Shown here one piece after another: positions 52,141 to 61,692 of a stretch of 64,000 nucleotides of DNA. The notes below the pieces were generated by a model, which worked only from the letters and a program-made list of their open reading frames with translations, did not search any database and was not told the origin of the DNA. The translations under genes and the position numbers were made by a program. The stretch is from an uncultured Lachnospiraceae bacterium (GTDB lineage: Bacteria > Bacillota > Clostridia > Lachnospirales > Lachnospiraceae). The DNA lies in the NCBI GenBank assembly GCA_910587095.1, contig CAJUMJ010000003.1, positions 62,001 through 126,000 of the forward strand. Reading direction: 5' to 3'. How positions within the stretch are numbered: position 1 is the first letter of the stretch; every line of letters starts with the position of its first letter.

Positions 52141-54705
52141 TTAAGCTCTATTTTTATGATGATATTCTTTATAAGTTACAATCCTCCTTGTTGCAGAAAT
52201 ATACACTTTACTGTCAGTTAAGTTGTATTTTTCACAAAGCAACTTAACTTGACTTTCATCAAATTTTGTTTCCAATAAATTTGCTCCTCTTAAATCTGCA
52301 CCCATTAAATCTGCACCCAATAGATCTGCTCCGCTTAAATCTGCTTTGCTTAAAAGTGCTCCGCTTAAATCTGCTCCTCTTAAATCTGCTCCTCTTAAAT
52401 CTATTTCACTTAAATATGCTCTACTTAAGTCTGCTTTGATTAAATTTGCTCCGCTTAAATTTGCTTCAATTATATATGCTCCGCTTAAATCTACTCTTCT
52501 TAAATCTGCATCTACTAAATCTGCACCCAATAGATTTGCTTCGCTTAAATCCGCTCCTCTTAAATCTGCTCTTCTTAAATCTGCATCCAATAAATTTGCT
52601 TCGCTTAAATCTGCTCCCCTTAAATCTGTTCCGTTTAAATCTGTTTCACTTAAATTCAAGCTATTTCCCCTATTAGATCGCAAGTAACTAGCAATCTTAT
52701 TGTTAACTTTTTCTAAAGATAGATTCCATAAATGAACTATTTCAAGCATATTAGAAAATATTCTCATTTCCCGATCAAAAATATTTAAAAGTGGTGTTTT
52801 TTGTTCCTTTATAAAATAATAAGTCATTCCATGTCGCAGCATTATGTTAAACACTTCTCTTGTTATAGCCGATAAATCATATCCTTTCATACTATTAAAC
52901 TTATATCTTACAAATTCAAGTATCTGCTTCGATAAATGACCATCCTTTAACAACTCTCCCAGCTTTCCTGCCACTTCCTCCTTAGATGTCACGCTACATA
53001 TAGACTCAAAAAAGTAAAGCACAACAAAATACTCATATATAGAGCGATGCACAAACTGCAGTTCATCAGTTCCTTTTCCTTCACAATACTTTATTTGGAA
53101 AAAGTTTCCAATTAGAGTATCCCTTTGTAGATCTTCCCCTTTTTCTCCTGATTCTTTCATCTCCTCTTCACAAATCTCTACAAATTTTTCTTGTGAAATA
53201 ATTGCTTCATCCGCTTTATTTTCAAACATCCAAAAAGCAATTCGTTGTGAAACATGATGTATATGTTTTTTGATTCTAGAGTCATTAATCCTGTGTTCTG
53301 TATCATAACCCCTGTCATATATGCCACCTCTTTCTAAAGAAAAAATCTGATCATATATATCCACAGTAGAACTACTCCTTTCAATATCAACTTCTAATGC
53401 TAATACCATATACAGAATAAGCGGAATCCCCATTATATCTTTCTTTTCAATTATTTTGTTTATTCTAATTTGCAGATTCTCACTAATTCTTGTCGAATCT
53501 TTTCTTATGATTATTTCTTCATAATTTTCACAAAATTTTCTTATCTGTGTTTCATCCCATGCCTGTAAAGTAATATACTCAATTCCTTTTAACTCTTCTT
53601 TATCTACATAATTTTCTCTGCATGTTAAAACAAGCGAAAATTTTCTCAAGTAATTTTTCTTTTCTAATTCTTGATTCAATTTATGTAAAATTCTTTCCCT
53701 ATTCTCCTTCACAGATATCTCATCAAAACCATCAAGAATTAATGTCTTTCCCTCTAACTTATTATAGCCTAAATCAATAGTTTCAAATATCTCATCTAAT
53801 ATATTATGATCCTGCCAATTAACATTCCCTAAATCAGGAGCAAACTGATACACTAGAATATTCTCTTTCTTTTCTACCAAATTTGCCATAATCCATGTAA
53901 TAAGAGTACTTTTCCCAATTCCTGCTTGTCCCAAAATCAAGAGCATTTTCTTCTCATCATTATCAACTATGTGCTCACTTAATAATCCTTTCAAATCAGC
54001 AGACTCTTCATCATTTGATTTCCATTTATAATGAGGCAAATGTTCTTCTAGATATATTTCTTTCAATGCTATATTAACTCCTGCATTCTTATCTCTCTTA
54101 TTAAAATTATTTAAAAATACATTCTTCTCCCATCTCTTAGCATATTCATCCACCCTATTTTCTATTGGTCTTTTAGTGGAATATTTTGCATCTTGCATTT
54201 CCTTTTCTATTAGATAGTCCAATTTTCTATGTGTCTCTTCATCGTTCTTATTGCTCACATCAAAACCTTCACGCACAGCTTCAAATGTTTGTCCTCCTTG
54301 AATCAAAATAATTTCCTTATATAAGATATCATTCTCATCCATACAAATTACATGGCACAATATTTTCAAAAACTCCTCACACGTTTCACTTGTAACTTGT
54401 GAAACAAGCATTTTCAGTCCCACTCTGACTGCTTCTATATTACTATTGCTATTTTTAAAACCTCTGATTATACTTTCTGCTGCATCATATAAAACCTCTT
54501 GTCCTTTATAATCTTTTTGGGTAAATTCTTTTATTGCATCAATTGTAACCTGATATATCCTCGTCTCTATACTTTGATTTCTATCTCTCTTCTTTTTATC
54601 TGCATCCTTTATCGCTTTTTTGATTAGATTCTCTGGTATATCAACAACATCACTAATTATTTTTGATATAAACCCACTAATTATCATTTCCCCAGTTATC
54701 GACAT
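52141..54705 (-). CDS. NACHT NTPase (bacterial NLR-like) with pentapeptide repeats
   Basis: The product is 854 residues behind AAGGGGG. Residues 1-180 are an unrecognised helical N-terminal domain. The NACHT domain has Walker A GQAGIGKST (259-267), Walker B TLILDGFDEI (321-330) with the extra acidic residues typical of NACHT, and sensor LVLTCRENYVD. A winged-helix and helical part follow (to about 680). Residues about 680-812 are pentapeptide repeats (ADLRGADLSEANLLGADL pattern), then a short C-terminal tail. Bacterial NACHT proteins act in phage defence, with the C-terminus sensing and the N-terminus acting. Here pentapeptides take the usual place of LRR or TPR sensors. Confidence 0.88.
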   Translation of the reverse strand: MSITGEMIISGFISKIISDVVDIPENLIKKAIKDADKKKRDRNQSIETRIYQVTIDAIKEFTQKDYKGQEVLYDAAESIIRGFKNSNSNIEAVRVGLKMLVSQVTSETCEEFLKILCHVICMDENDILYKEIILIQGGQTFEAVREGFDVSNKNDEETHRKLDYLIEKEMQDAKYSTKRPIENRVDEYAKRWEKNVFLNNFNKRDKNAGVNIALKEIYLEEHLPHYKWKSNDEESADLKGLLSEHIVDNDEKKMLLILGQAGIGKSTLITWIMANLVEKKENILVYQFAPDLGNVNWQDHNILDEIFETIDLGYNKLEGKTLILDGFDEISVKENRERILHKLNQELEKKNYLRKFSLVLTCRENYVDKEELKGIEYITLQAWDETQIRKFCENYEEIIIRKDSTRISENLQIRINKIIEKKDIMGIPLILYMVLALEVDIERSSSTVDIYDQIFSLERGGIYDRGYDTEHRINDSRIKKHIHHVSQRIAFWMFENKADEAIISQEKFVEICEEEMKESGEKGEDLQRDTLIGNFFQIKYCEGKGTDELQFVHRSIYEYFVVLYFFESICSVTSKEEVAGKLGELLKDGHLSKQILEFVRYKFNSMKGYDLSAITREVFNIMLRHGMTYYFIKEQKTPLLNIFDREMRIFSNMLEIVHLWNLSLEKVNNKIASYLRSNRGNSLNLSETDLNGTDLRGADLSEANLLDADLRRADLRGADLSEANLLGADLVDADLRRVDLSGAYIIEANLSGANLIKADLSRAYLSEIDLRGADLRGADLSGALLSKADLSGADLLGADLMGADLRGANLLETKFDESQVKLLCEKYNLTDSKVYISATRRIVTYKEYHHKNRA
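52270..52661. repeat. 15-bp tandem repeat coding for pentapeptides
   Basis: A 15-base unit (plus strand CTTAAATCTGCTCCT and variants) recurs about 26 times in frame. Near identity at DNA level suggests recent expansion, so repeat number may vary between strains. Confidence 0.85.
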
Positions 54706-54787
54706 CAGTATATCCCCCTTTTTATCTAATGAATATTTATAGTTTAATTGTACTATCTTTTTAACTATTTTCCAACCACACCACGAA

Positions 54788-54815
54788 AAAAGGAACTGAA
54801 AATTCTCCAGTCCCC
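54788..54815 (-). terminator. terminator of the HA-domain gene
   Basis: Leftward GGGACTGG pairs with CAGTTCC and is followed by TTTTTT. Confidence 0.7.
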
Positions 54816-54822
54816 ATTTCTC

Positions 54823-55728
54823 TCACTTTATATGCCTATTAAACCCAAAACCAGCCATCCCCAAATCTCTCTCCTGCTCCGCTGTCAGACTCCCATCCGC
54901 ATACTGCCTTATCACCTCACCAACTTTCTCCCCAAGCGCATAATTTTTATATCTATAACTTCTCCCTATCACTAAAGGCTTCTTCGTTACCCTGATGCAC
55001 TCCCTGAGAAGCCCAACGAACCAATCCCATTCCGCGTTTTTCAGATCTTCCCAGAACATCCCAATCTCTTCCAGCATCTCTATCTTTTTATCGCTGATCT
55101 TATGGCTTGAAAGTTCAAGATACCTATCCCTCTGCTCCCAGATCCATTTCCCAAGTGTAAATCCATCAGAAGTAACATACTTCTTAGGTACAAACAGATG
55201 TCCGTTTGCTTCAAAATACTGCTTGGCATAGCTGTACGCTATATCCCATTCAGAGATTTTTCTTGGTTTGATCCACTTTATTCCCATGCTTTCAAGCCGC
55301 ACAATCTGATAAGATGAAAGTTCTCCCTGTTTATACAGCTTTTTCTGGTAATGTATCCATTGGAACATGTTCACCCCATCATGAAATAGGACTGTATTTG
55401 GCATGGATAAGGTTCCATGCTCTTTGTAATATGCTTCTACTTCATCTGCCCTCTCAATCCATATGCATAGGTCTTTCTGCGGGGAATCTACAAGCTGCAT
55501 CCTAATCTTTAGCAGGAACCTTATCTCTTCTTCTGCCAACAGATTCTGGTCATATGTTTCCTTTAGTCCTGCCCATATCCTGCCGAGCGGATAACCGCCT
55601 GCTGATACGTATTCCTCTGGGATATGTAGGAATTTCTTCTGCTCCAGATATCCCGCATCCATTATGTAATACATGATCTCTAGGAGAAATTTCTCCCTGT
55701 CCTTCGGATCTTTTATATTAAACTGCAT
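54823..55728 (-). CDS. helicase-associated (HA) domain protein
   Basis: The product is 301 residues from the ATG at 55728 behind GGAGGG. It consists of about three HA repeats, each an Trp/Tyr-rich helical unit around VP..Y...G..LG.W: IPEEYVSAGGYPLGRIW, MPNTVLFHDGVNMFQWI and VPKKYVTSDGFTLGKWIWEQ. HA domains normally sit behind helicases and bind DNA; here the domain stands alone without a helicase. It lies downstream of the recombinase operon and may bind the element ends or help the recombinases. Confidence 0.75.
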   Translation of the reverse strand: MQFNIKDPKDREKFLLEIMYYIMDAGYLEQKKFLHIPEEYVSAGGYPLGRIWAGLKETYDQNLLAEEEIRFLLKIRMQLVDSPQKDLCIWIERADEVEAYYKEHGTLSMPNTVLFHDGVNMFQWIHYQKKLYKQGELSSYQIVRLESMGIKWIKPRKISEWDIAYSYAKQYFEANGHLFVPKKYVTSDGFTLGKWIWEQRDRYLELSSHKISDKKIEMLEEIGMFWEDLKNAEWDWFVGLLRECIRVTKKPLVIGRSYRYKNYALGEKVGEVIRQYADGSLTAEQERDLGMAGFGFNRHIK

Positions 55729-55807
55729 ATGCAATCTACCCTCCCTTCTCTTTTGATATGGAGGCAGCCACCTTAAATGCAACTGCCTGTTCATTTATTT
55801 CAATTTG

Positions 55808-55822
55808 TGACATATTATGTCA
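55808..55822. promoter_or_regulatory. operator-like palindrome
   Basis: TGACATATTATGTCA, a near-perfect palindrome, between the HA gene and the recombinase partner gene. A related ATGTCATA half site lies at about 55868. A likely binding site for a regulator or recombination protein. Confidence 0.35.
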
Positions 55823-55894
55823 TAATATTTTATTCTGTTTTATATTCTGTAGTTTCTGTTTTATAAGATGTCATAAAATAACATATTATTTTAA

Positions 55895-56470
55895 TCAAAG
55901 CAGCAGTTTTTCTGCCCTGCTCTTAAATTCATTCATATTCTGCGGCGTAAATTCGATAATGTTACTCTTGATACCTTTTTCTTTCCGAGTGTTGGGATTC
56001 TCTGAATCAATGGCAAGCCTGTTGATCTGCGTGAACAGTTCTTCAATCTTCTTATCCTTTTCTTTGATGATGCAGTTAAGTTCCTCTAATTTGTTTTCAT
56101 AATCTTTCTGCATCACCTTGACTGTCTTTGCTGCATCCTGATACCTGCTCATATCCTGCACCATCTCGATCAGCGTCTGTATCTGCATTGCCAGTTTTTC
56201 TTCATCCCCCTTACAGGAAGCCAGTATCTGCTCCGCTGACGGAAGCGAAATGCCTGTCCTTGCGACATCAACTTTCTTCACTTCCCTGTTGATCTTATCT
56301 ATTTCCTCTTTCATGTTGTAAGTCCAGACATGTCTTTTGATTCCTGTGGCTGCCTCCAGTTCAAACAGCCTTATCGTCTGGTCAGGATGTTCTTTTGTGT
56401 ACTGCAGCAGTATCTCCAATAACTGCTCTTTTGCGTAGTCTGCGGGCCTGCCGCCTTTCGGGTTCTTCAT
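55895..56470 (-). CDS. TnpC-like DNA-binding partner of the recombinase trio
   Basis: The product is 191 residues behind AAAAAGGAA, starting directly after the stop of the 549-residue recombinase. The N-terminal part has a helix-turn-helix (IRLFELEAATGIKRHVWTYN) after a basic patch (NPKGGRPADYAKEQ); residues about 110-160 form a coiled coil. This layout matches the small TnpC-type protein of Tn554-like elements, which promotes efficient or oriented transposition. Confidence 0.7.
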   Translation of the reverse strand: MKNPKGGRPADYAKEQLLEILLQYTKEHPDQTIRLFELEAATGIKRHVWTYNMKEEIDKINREVKKVDVARTGISLPSAEQILASCKGDEEKLAMQIQTLIEMVQDMSRYQDAAKTVKVMQKDYENKLEELNCIIKEKDKKIEELFTQINRLAIDSENPNTRKEKGIKSNIIEFTPQNMNEFKSRAEKLLL

Positions 56471-58120
56471 TTATTCCTTTTTCTCCTCTCTGTATCTGTA
56501 CGAATCTATCATTATTTTCTGACTTAACAGGACACTGAGCTGTATCGCATCCTGTTTTATCTCTGCATCATCCCTAAGGGTTATCTGCCCAAACAAAGTC
56601 TGCAGTGATTTCTTAACAAATGCCATGTTCCTGTCATTTTCTTCTTTATAAAAGCTAAGCAGGTCTTCCGACACATTTTCTGGAAAGAAATTTTTGCAGA
56701 AAAGGCAGGATTTATGGTTGCATTCATAGGGAATATTCTTGGAGCCGCATCGTCCCTGCCCCTTTGCAACTTTAGGCAGGGCAAAATAATCAGCTCCCAA
56801 AAGTTCCTTCTCGATGACCTTCTCTCCCATATTGATATCATTGGAAGGTCTTTTCAGCAGGTTGTTCCCTTTCATAAACTGGCTCAGGATATAACTCTTT
56901 GCCGTAGTGAATGTTTCCAGATGTGAATAATATCCCACCTGTGCATCCAGCGTATGATGTCCTGCGATCTGTGCTATGTATATGGGGTTTACTCCCTGCA
57001 GCATCATATTCATGATCGCCAGATGTCTTGTATCTCCATAATAGATATAAGGAAGTTCCCTGTCTTTAGTCATACGGCTTCTGACCATTTTATAGTGGTA
57101 CTGCCCTTCCACGACTTCCTTCTGGAATGCATGGTAATAGATATTCATTTTTTCAGTGATGAATTTCTGTCTTGTATTTAAGACTTTATTTCTGTAGATC
57201 ACATCACAGGTTGGCGGCGAGATCAGATAAATGCAGTCATCAATCTTATTACAGTAATCCACATAATCACGGATTAGGAAGTATAGTTCCGCATTGATTT
57301 CAAAATCCGTAATAATATCACTTACTGCCAGTTTTTTCCCAAGTTCTGTCTTTAATCTTTCAATCTTAAAGAAATATCTTCCGTTTCTTTCATAGATACA
57401 GTCCCTCTTTAAATTATAAAATTCAACAGGTCTTGTGGGGATGGCTGTCGTAAGTTTCCACCACAAGATGACTGGAAACAGTCTGTATCTGTCCTCTGAA
57501 TCCCTTATCTTCTCCCAATAATCGTTTATGATATAATCAAAGATAAGGACGCCTTGAAAATCTGGAAGCTCCCTATAACTGTTCTCTGCTTTCTTGATAT
57601 TTTTTACCAGATCATAATACAGCCCTGCATGGTCAAGATTGGAAAACTCCAGAAATTCTTTTATTGCGATTGCTTCCCGTTTTTTGTTTCCATTCCATGT
57701 ACCTATAAGCATCTGATAATCCTTCACATTATCAGGATCAACGAAATCTGTATCTTCCATAAAGTGCTTTATATGAAGCAGCCGTTTTGTTACAGTGAGC
57801 AACCTGCATTTCTGTATATACAGCTTTACCAACAGATAATTCTTTACTGTTTTTTTCATTTGAGGATGTGCTTCCAAAAAGGAGAAAGATAGTCTCCTTG
57901 TGGGGCTGTCCTTATCTTCAAAACATATCCATAGGTCATCATCATAGAAATCATTGAGAAACGCTCCTGTTCTTTTCAGTTCATGAAACATCTCTGCATA
58001 GGTTTCCTCAGATGTATTGTTCATCTTATATTTGATGACCAGATATGACGATTTATTCTCCCCGACATACGCCCTTACCGTCATCCCCTGTTTCTTTATA
58101 TTGCCGCTATTTTCTGTCAT
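56471..58120 (-). CDS. tyrosine recombinase, third of the trio
   Basis: The product is 549 residues behind GGAGGAG. Catalytic signature residues: Arg in AIPTRPVEFYNL, Arg-His in GDTRHLAIMNMMLQG, GHH in IAGHHTLDAQVGYYSH with the likely Tyr. A C-terminal Cys/His set (CGSKNIPYECNHKSCLFC) could bind zinc. It overlaps the end of the TnpB-like gene by 14 bases. Confidence 0.85.
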   Translation of the reverse strand: MTENSGNIKKQGMTVRAYVGENKSSYLVIKYKMNNTSEETYAEMFHELKRTGAFLNDFYDDDLWICFEDKDSPTRRLSFSFLEAHPQMKKTVKNYLLVKLYIQKCRLLTVTKRLLHIKHFMEDTDFVDPDNVKDYQMLIGTWNGNKKREAIAIKEFLEFSNLDHAGLYYDLVKNIKKAENSYRELPDFQGVLIFDYIINDYWEKIRDSEDRYRLFPVILWWKLTTAIPTRPVEFYNLKRDCIYERNGRYFFKIERLKTELGKKLAVSDIITDFEINAELYFLIRDYVDYCNKIDDCIYLISPPTCDVIYRNKVLNTRQKFITEKMNIYYHAFQKEVVEGQYHYKMVRSRMTKDRELPYIYYGDTRHLAIMNMMLQGVNPIYIAQIAGHHTLDAQVGYYSHLETFTTAKSYILSQFMKGNNLLKRPSNDINMGEKVIEKELLGADYFALPKVAKGQGRCGSKNIPYECNHKSCLFCKNFFPENVSEDLLSFYKEENDRNMAFVKKSLQTLFGQITLRDDAEIKQDAIQLSVLLSQKIMIDSYRYREEKKE

Positions 58121-59969
58121 TCTGTATCTCCTCCAAAAATATCATGTTAGGTGTTTCTTTCTTGATCAGTTCATTTATCTCTTTATAATCAATATAGGTC
58201 TCTATGTATTCATACCCAAATCTGTCTATGGCTTCTTTTAAAACCATGATCAGCTTCCCGATCTGATAGGTAAGATTGATTCTGTCGATCACATCTTCCG
58301 CATTTGTTCTCCCAAACTCTGTCAAAAGCCTTTTCAGTTCATCCCCTGCCATTGCCAGCGAAAAGGTTGTCGGGATGGAATACCTGCACAACATACATTT
58401 ATCCTCTGTTGGATAGGGGCATCTGCCGCTTACCAGACAGGATACATCATCAGCCCTGCTCATCAGCTTACCATCAAAAAGGAGTTCCGTTTTCTCCTTT
58501 ATCTCATCCTCCTGCCACGAATAGATCTCGTTAAGCAGCATTTCCCTTTCTTTCACAATGCCATACAATGCCCCTGAAATACTTTCCACTTTCCGTGCAG
58601 GAAGCGCTTCTTTCATCTGAACAATCAGCTCTGTATTTTCTTTAAAGGTTCTCCGCTTGTTATCAGCCAGATCGAGCAGCCTGTCATACAGCCATCCGAA
58701 AAATCCCCTGTCTATGCTCTGCTTCCCCATATCGACAGATTCATCCTCATTGTAAGTAGAACGCAGATATACCTTTGTGATATTGGCATTTCCCATTTTG
58801 GAAGTTTTATGCGAACGCATATAGGAAGTGAGTGTCCCTGCTTTTCCAGATAATTCCGCCATCCCGCCTGCCGTTTCATTGAACATGGAAAGAAGCGTCC
58901 TGTTCGCTTTCATGCTTAAGAACCCTGTTTCCAGTCCAAACATTTCCGTCATTTTCTTTGTATCTGCATAAAATTTTTCAAACAGCACAGCCTGTCCCTT
59001 TTTTCTTCTCCACTGTTCACAGATGATAAAGGCTATTGCCGTTGGAAGAAGTGCTGCCTGCGGGATATTGAAATGTTTCTTTGCACCTGTCTTCTGTGCA
59101 TGGTACTGTTCCGCCGCCAGTTTCACATGGTTTATGACCTGCTGTGCGTCTGCTATGGAAAAAGTGTTATTTTCAAACCAATCCAATGTATATTCAGAAA
59201 TATCAATCAGGTTTTCCAATGCGGGGATATGCAGCACATCCGACTTCCTCCATGCGAGCGACATATGGAGCAGGGCATACAGCCACGACCTTGCATAAAA
59301 GCAGTCTTCATACGCCCTTTTTATGTGCCTGTCAATATCAAAGAACACATCCGCAAAGACGGCCCATTCTTCGGAGGTATAAAAATCTTCTTCCCCTCTT
59401 ACCGTTTCCCTCCTGAGCATACTCATCTCCAAACTAAACTTAAGCTGCTCAGGCTTTTGGTTATAGATATATGTTAAAAACCAGACCGCAAACTGTCTTG
59501 CAGCAGTAGTAAAACTGTTATCCCTGATCAGTTCAGCCAGTTCTTCATCGGAATACTCCGTTATCTCCTTATCCATTAAAGAAAGCATTGTCTTTAATGC
59601 CTTAAAATGGTTTGCCATATTCCTTTTCAGATTTTTTCTTTTATTGATAAGATACCTCGTATATCCAGCGTGCTGCCTGATCGTGTCTGGAAATCTTTTC
59701 TGATAATTCTTTGGAAGTGTCTTTACCAGAAGGTCATATTTTTCTTGTACTTGTTTTTCATGGAGGGCGTTATACTGCAGCATCAAAAAATCTACAATCT
59801 TTTCACATTCTGCCTGTGCATCCTGCCCTTCACCGAAACAGTCCTGCCCGCCCTGATAGACCCTGTATTCTTCCAGTTTCTTTTCTAACACAGCATCTGC
59901 TGCACCCAGTCTCTTTTTATACTTTTCTTTGTATCTGTGCCTGATCTCCGTAAATGTCGGCTTCTGCAT
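58107..59969 (-). CDS. TnpB-like tyrosine recombinase, second of the trio
   Basis: The product is 620 residues from the ATG at 59969, directly after the stop of the first recombinase; the length is close to Tn554 TnpB (630). An Arg in MSLAWRKSDVLHI and a late MRSHKTSKMGNANITKVYL fit the diverged catalytic core of that group. It has a C-terminal Cys set (CLVSGRCPYPTEDKCMLC). AAGGAGG precedes the start. The catalytic His and Tyr are harder to place than in the other two members. Confidence 0.8.
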   Translation of the reverse strand: MQKPTFTEIRHRYKEKYKKRLGAADAVLEKKLEEYRVYQGGQDCFGEGQDAQAECEKIVDFLMLQYNALHEKQVQEKYDLLVKTLPKNYQKRFPDTIRQHAGYTRYLINKRKNLKRNMANHFKALKTMLSLMDKEITEYSDEELAELIRDNSFTTAARQFAVWFLTYIYNQKPEQLKFSLEMSMLRRETVRGEEDFYTSEEWAVFADVFFDIDRHIKRAYEDCFYARSWLYALLHMSLAWRKSDVLHIPALENLIDISEYTLDWFENNTFSIADAQQVINHVKLAAEQYHAQKTGAKKHFNIPQAALLPTAIAFIICEQWRRKKGQAVLFEKFYADTKKMTEMFGLETGFLSMKANRTLLSMFNETAGGMAELSGKAGTLTSYMRSHKTSKMGNANITKVYLRSTYNEDESVDMGKQSIDRGFFGWLYDRLLDLADNKRRTFKENTELIVQMKEALPARKVESISGALYGIVKEREMLLNEIYSWQEDEIKEKTELLFDGKLMSRADDVSCLVSGRCPYPTEDKCMLCRYSIPTTFSLAMAGDELKRLLTEFGRTNAEDVIDRINLTYQIGKLIMVLKEAIDRFGYEYIETYIDYKEINELIKKETPNMIFLEEIQNDRK

Positions 59970-59970
59970 A

Positions 59971-61143
59971 TCAACCAATCTCCTCCTTATAAAGCTCATT
60001 CAATATATGGAGGGCATTCTCATCCATCTGTTTCCTATCCGTAAGATAACTGAGCGCTGATGATAAGTTCTTATCACCTCTCCACGCCGCGATCTCCATG
60101 ATATTATCTGTCCCCTGCGCGATGAGATTGCTGAATATCCCCCTGCATAAGTGGGTGGACCATTTATAGGTGCTCAGATATACCGCATAGCTTTTTGCAT
60201 CGAAATTGTCAGAATTTCTGAGTCTTTCTATGAATCTCTCTTTCAGGATGGAAAACCTCTTATAATAGACTGCATCTGTCATCGCCCTTCCGTCTGCATC
60301 CACAAACACAGCGGAACACCCTTCTTTTTTATATCTTTCCTTATGCTTATCAAACAGTTCCCACAGCAGGCCGTCATAAGCTGGAAGCACTGTCTGTATC
60401 CTGTTTCTTTTGCAGTGCGCGAGAAACGCGGTGGAAACATCTTCCCTTAGATCCTTATCTTTTAAGGTAAGCTGCATGGATCTCTTATCTCCCACAGTCG
60501 TTATCGAGATGTTCTTATATTCAAGGGAAATGACTTCTGATTTCCGAAGTCCCCCGAAGCACTGTAAAAACACACCTAAAGCAATGTCAGGCACTTCATC
60601 CATTGCCGTCTTTATAAATGTGTAGAGGTATTCTGGTTCAATGTTGTGGATCAGTTCCGCATCCTTTCTCTCCCCTTCAATGAACCTGCCTGTAAATGGG
60701 TTCTCCAGTACTCTGTGTCCCTCCTGATTGGTGGAATATTCTAATTCTTCTTTTGAGACAGCTTTCAGTGCCTTTTTCTTATCAAGGAATGCGTAGAATC
60801 TCGTTAAGTAATAGGCATACTCGCTCTGCGTCTTCTTTTGTGCCGTTTCCACGATAGAGTTTAAATAATCTATCCCATCTTGGACCGTCAGGGTATCTAT
60901 AGTCCTGTTGTTGTGAAAAATGGCATAATTCAAAAATCTTGTTACAATATCTGCCGCGAGGGAAACGGTGACTGGCTTCCTGCCCGCAAATTCATTTAAA
61001 AAATCAGAGAATGGGGAGATCAGGTATTCCCCTGTTTCTGTGTTGCAGAGCGCTATATAGATTCTCTGGATGTTATGTACTGTTCCATTTTCCGTCTGGA
61101 ACTTATCTTTTATGATTATCTTTTTCCATTTCATCTTATCCAT
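59971..61143 (-). CDS. TnpA-like tyrosine recombinase, first of the trio
   Basis: The product is 390 residues from the ATG at 61143, 9 bases after GGAGG; two upstream ATGs are less well placed. Core-binding N-terminal domain then catalytic residues: Arg in CFGGLRKSEVISL, His-x-x-Arg in THLCRGIFSNLIA, Trp in AAWRGDKNLSSALSY and the Tyr shortly after. It corresponds to TnpA of Tn554. The four genes TnpA-, TnpB-, third recombinase and TnpC-like are packed without gaps, so one leftward operon. Confidence 0.88.
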   Translation of the reverse strand: MDKMKWKKIIIKDKFQTENGTVHNIQRIYIALCNTETGEYLISPFSDFLNEFAGRKPVTVSLAADIVTRFLNYAIFHNNRTIDTLTVQDGIDYLNSIVETAQKKTQSEYAYYLTRFYAFLDKKKALKAVSKEELEYSTNQEGHRVLENPFTGRFIEGERKDAELIHNIEPEYLYTFIKTAMDEVPDIALGVFLQCFGGLRKSEVISLEYKNISITTVGDKRSMQLTLKDKDLREDVSTAFLAHCKRNRIQTVLPAYDGLLWELFDKHKERYKKEGCSAVFVDADGRAMTDAVYYKRFSILKERFIERLRNSDNFDAKSYAVYLSTYKWSTHLCRGIFSNLIAQGTDNIMEIAAWRGDKNLSSALSYLTDRKQMDENALHILNELYKEEIG

Positions 61144-61692
61144 TTGATTCATCCTCCCTTCTTCTGGACTGTATATTTGAAATGTGTTATAAAACATTGA
61201 ATTATACATAAAGTGATAGCAATTAAAACTGAAATAAGAAAATAAATATATGTATTTTATTTATTGAATCATAATAACGGATGATATCTATCTTTTTATT
61301 TATTTTCAACATTTAGAAAACCTTATTTTATCCGTGTTTCAAGATTTTTTTAGTTTTCTATGTGGTTTTCTTTATCTGAATGGTTTTATTCAACTGATTT
61401 ATAATTCTTTGTTTATTTCTGATTTTGATAGAATTCCATTGTTTAGAATCCTATCTGTTATTAGTATAGATTTTGCGGTTGAATTATATTTCGATTTTAT
61501 GTACGGACAAAATTATTTTCAATTATTCAATTTTTATAACTTAAAAAAAGACACTGGGTAATCCCAATGTCCTTATATGCCGTATAATTTTAACTTAATC
61601 ACTTAACTCCTTTTAATAACGACCATTCTATGTTTCACCAATTAATATAGCAAGTTCTTTCCCATAGATCAGAAAAAATTCTATATAAATCT
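61144..61692. other. AT-rich region outside the recombinase operon, possible element end
   Basis: Contains the presumed recombinase promoter, an imperfect AAATAAATA...TATTTTATTTATT inverted repeat (about 61240-61265) and a terminator GACACTGGG/CCCAATGTC (61550-61571) for the DUF4062 gene. In Tn554-like elements an end lies just outside tnpA, so the element boundary may be here; no core site was identified. A 75-codon frame at 61334 lacks a ribosome site. Confidence 0.35.

Noticed and set aside
52270..52661. Possible CRISPR array from regular short repeats
   Set aside because: The 15-base period has no spacers and is in frame with pentapeptides of the NACHT protein. No CRISPR array was seen in the window.
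52346..52687. Long rightward Leu/Lys/Ser repeat frames opposite the NACHT gene
   Set aside because: They are the antisense shadow of the 15-bp pentapeptide-coding repeat.
61334..61561. 75-codon Phe/Leu-rich frame with a GTG start
   Set aside because: No ribosome site; the hydrophobic composition is what random AT-rich DNA gives; it runs into the terminator of the opposite gene.
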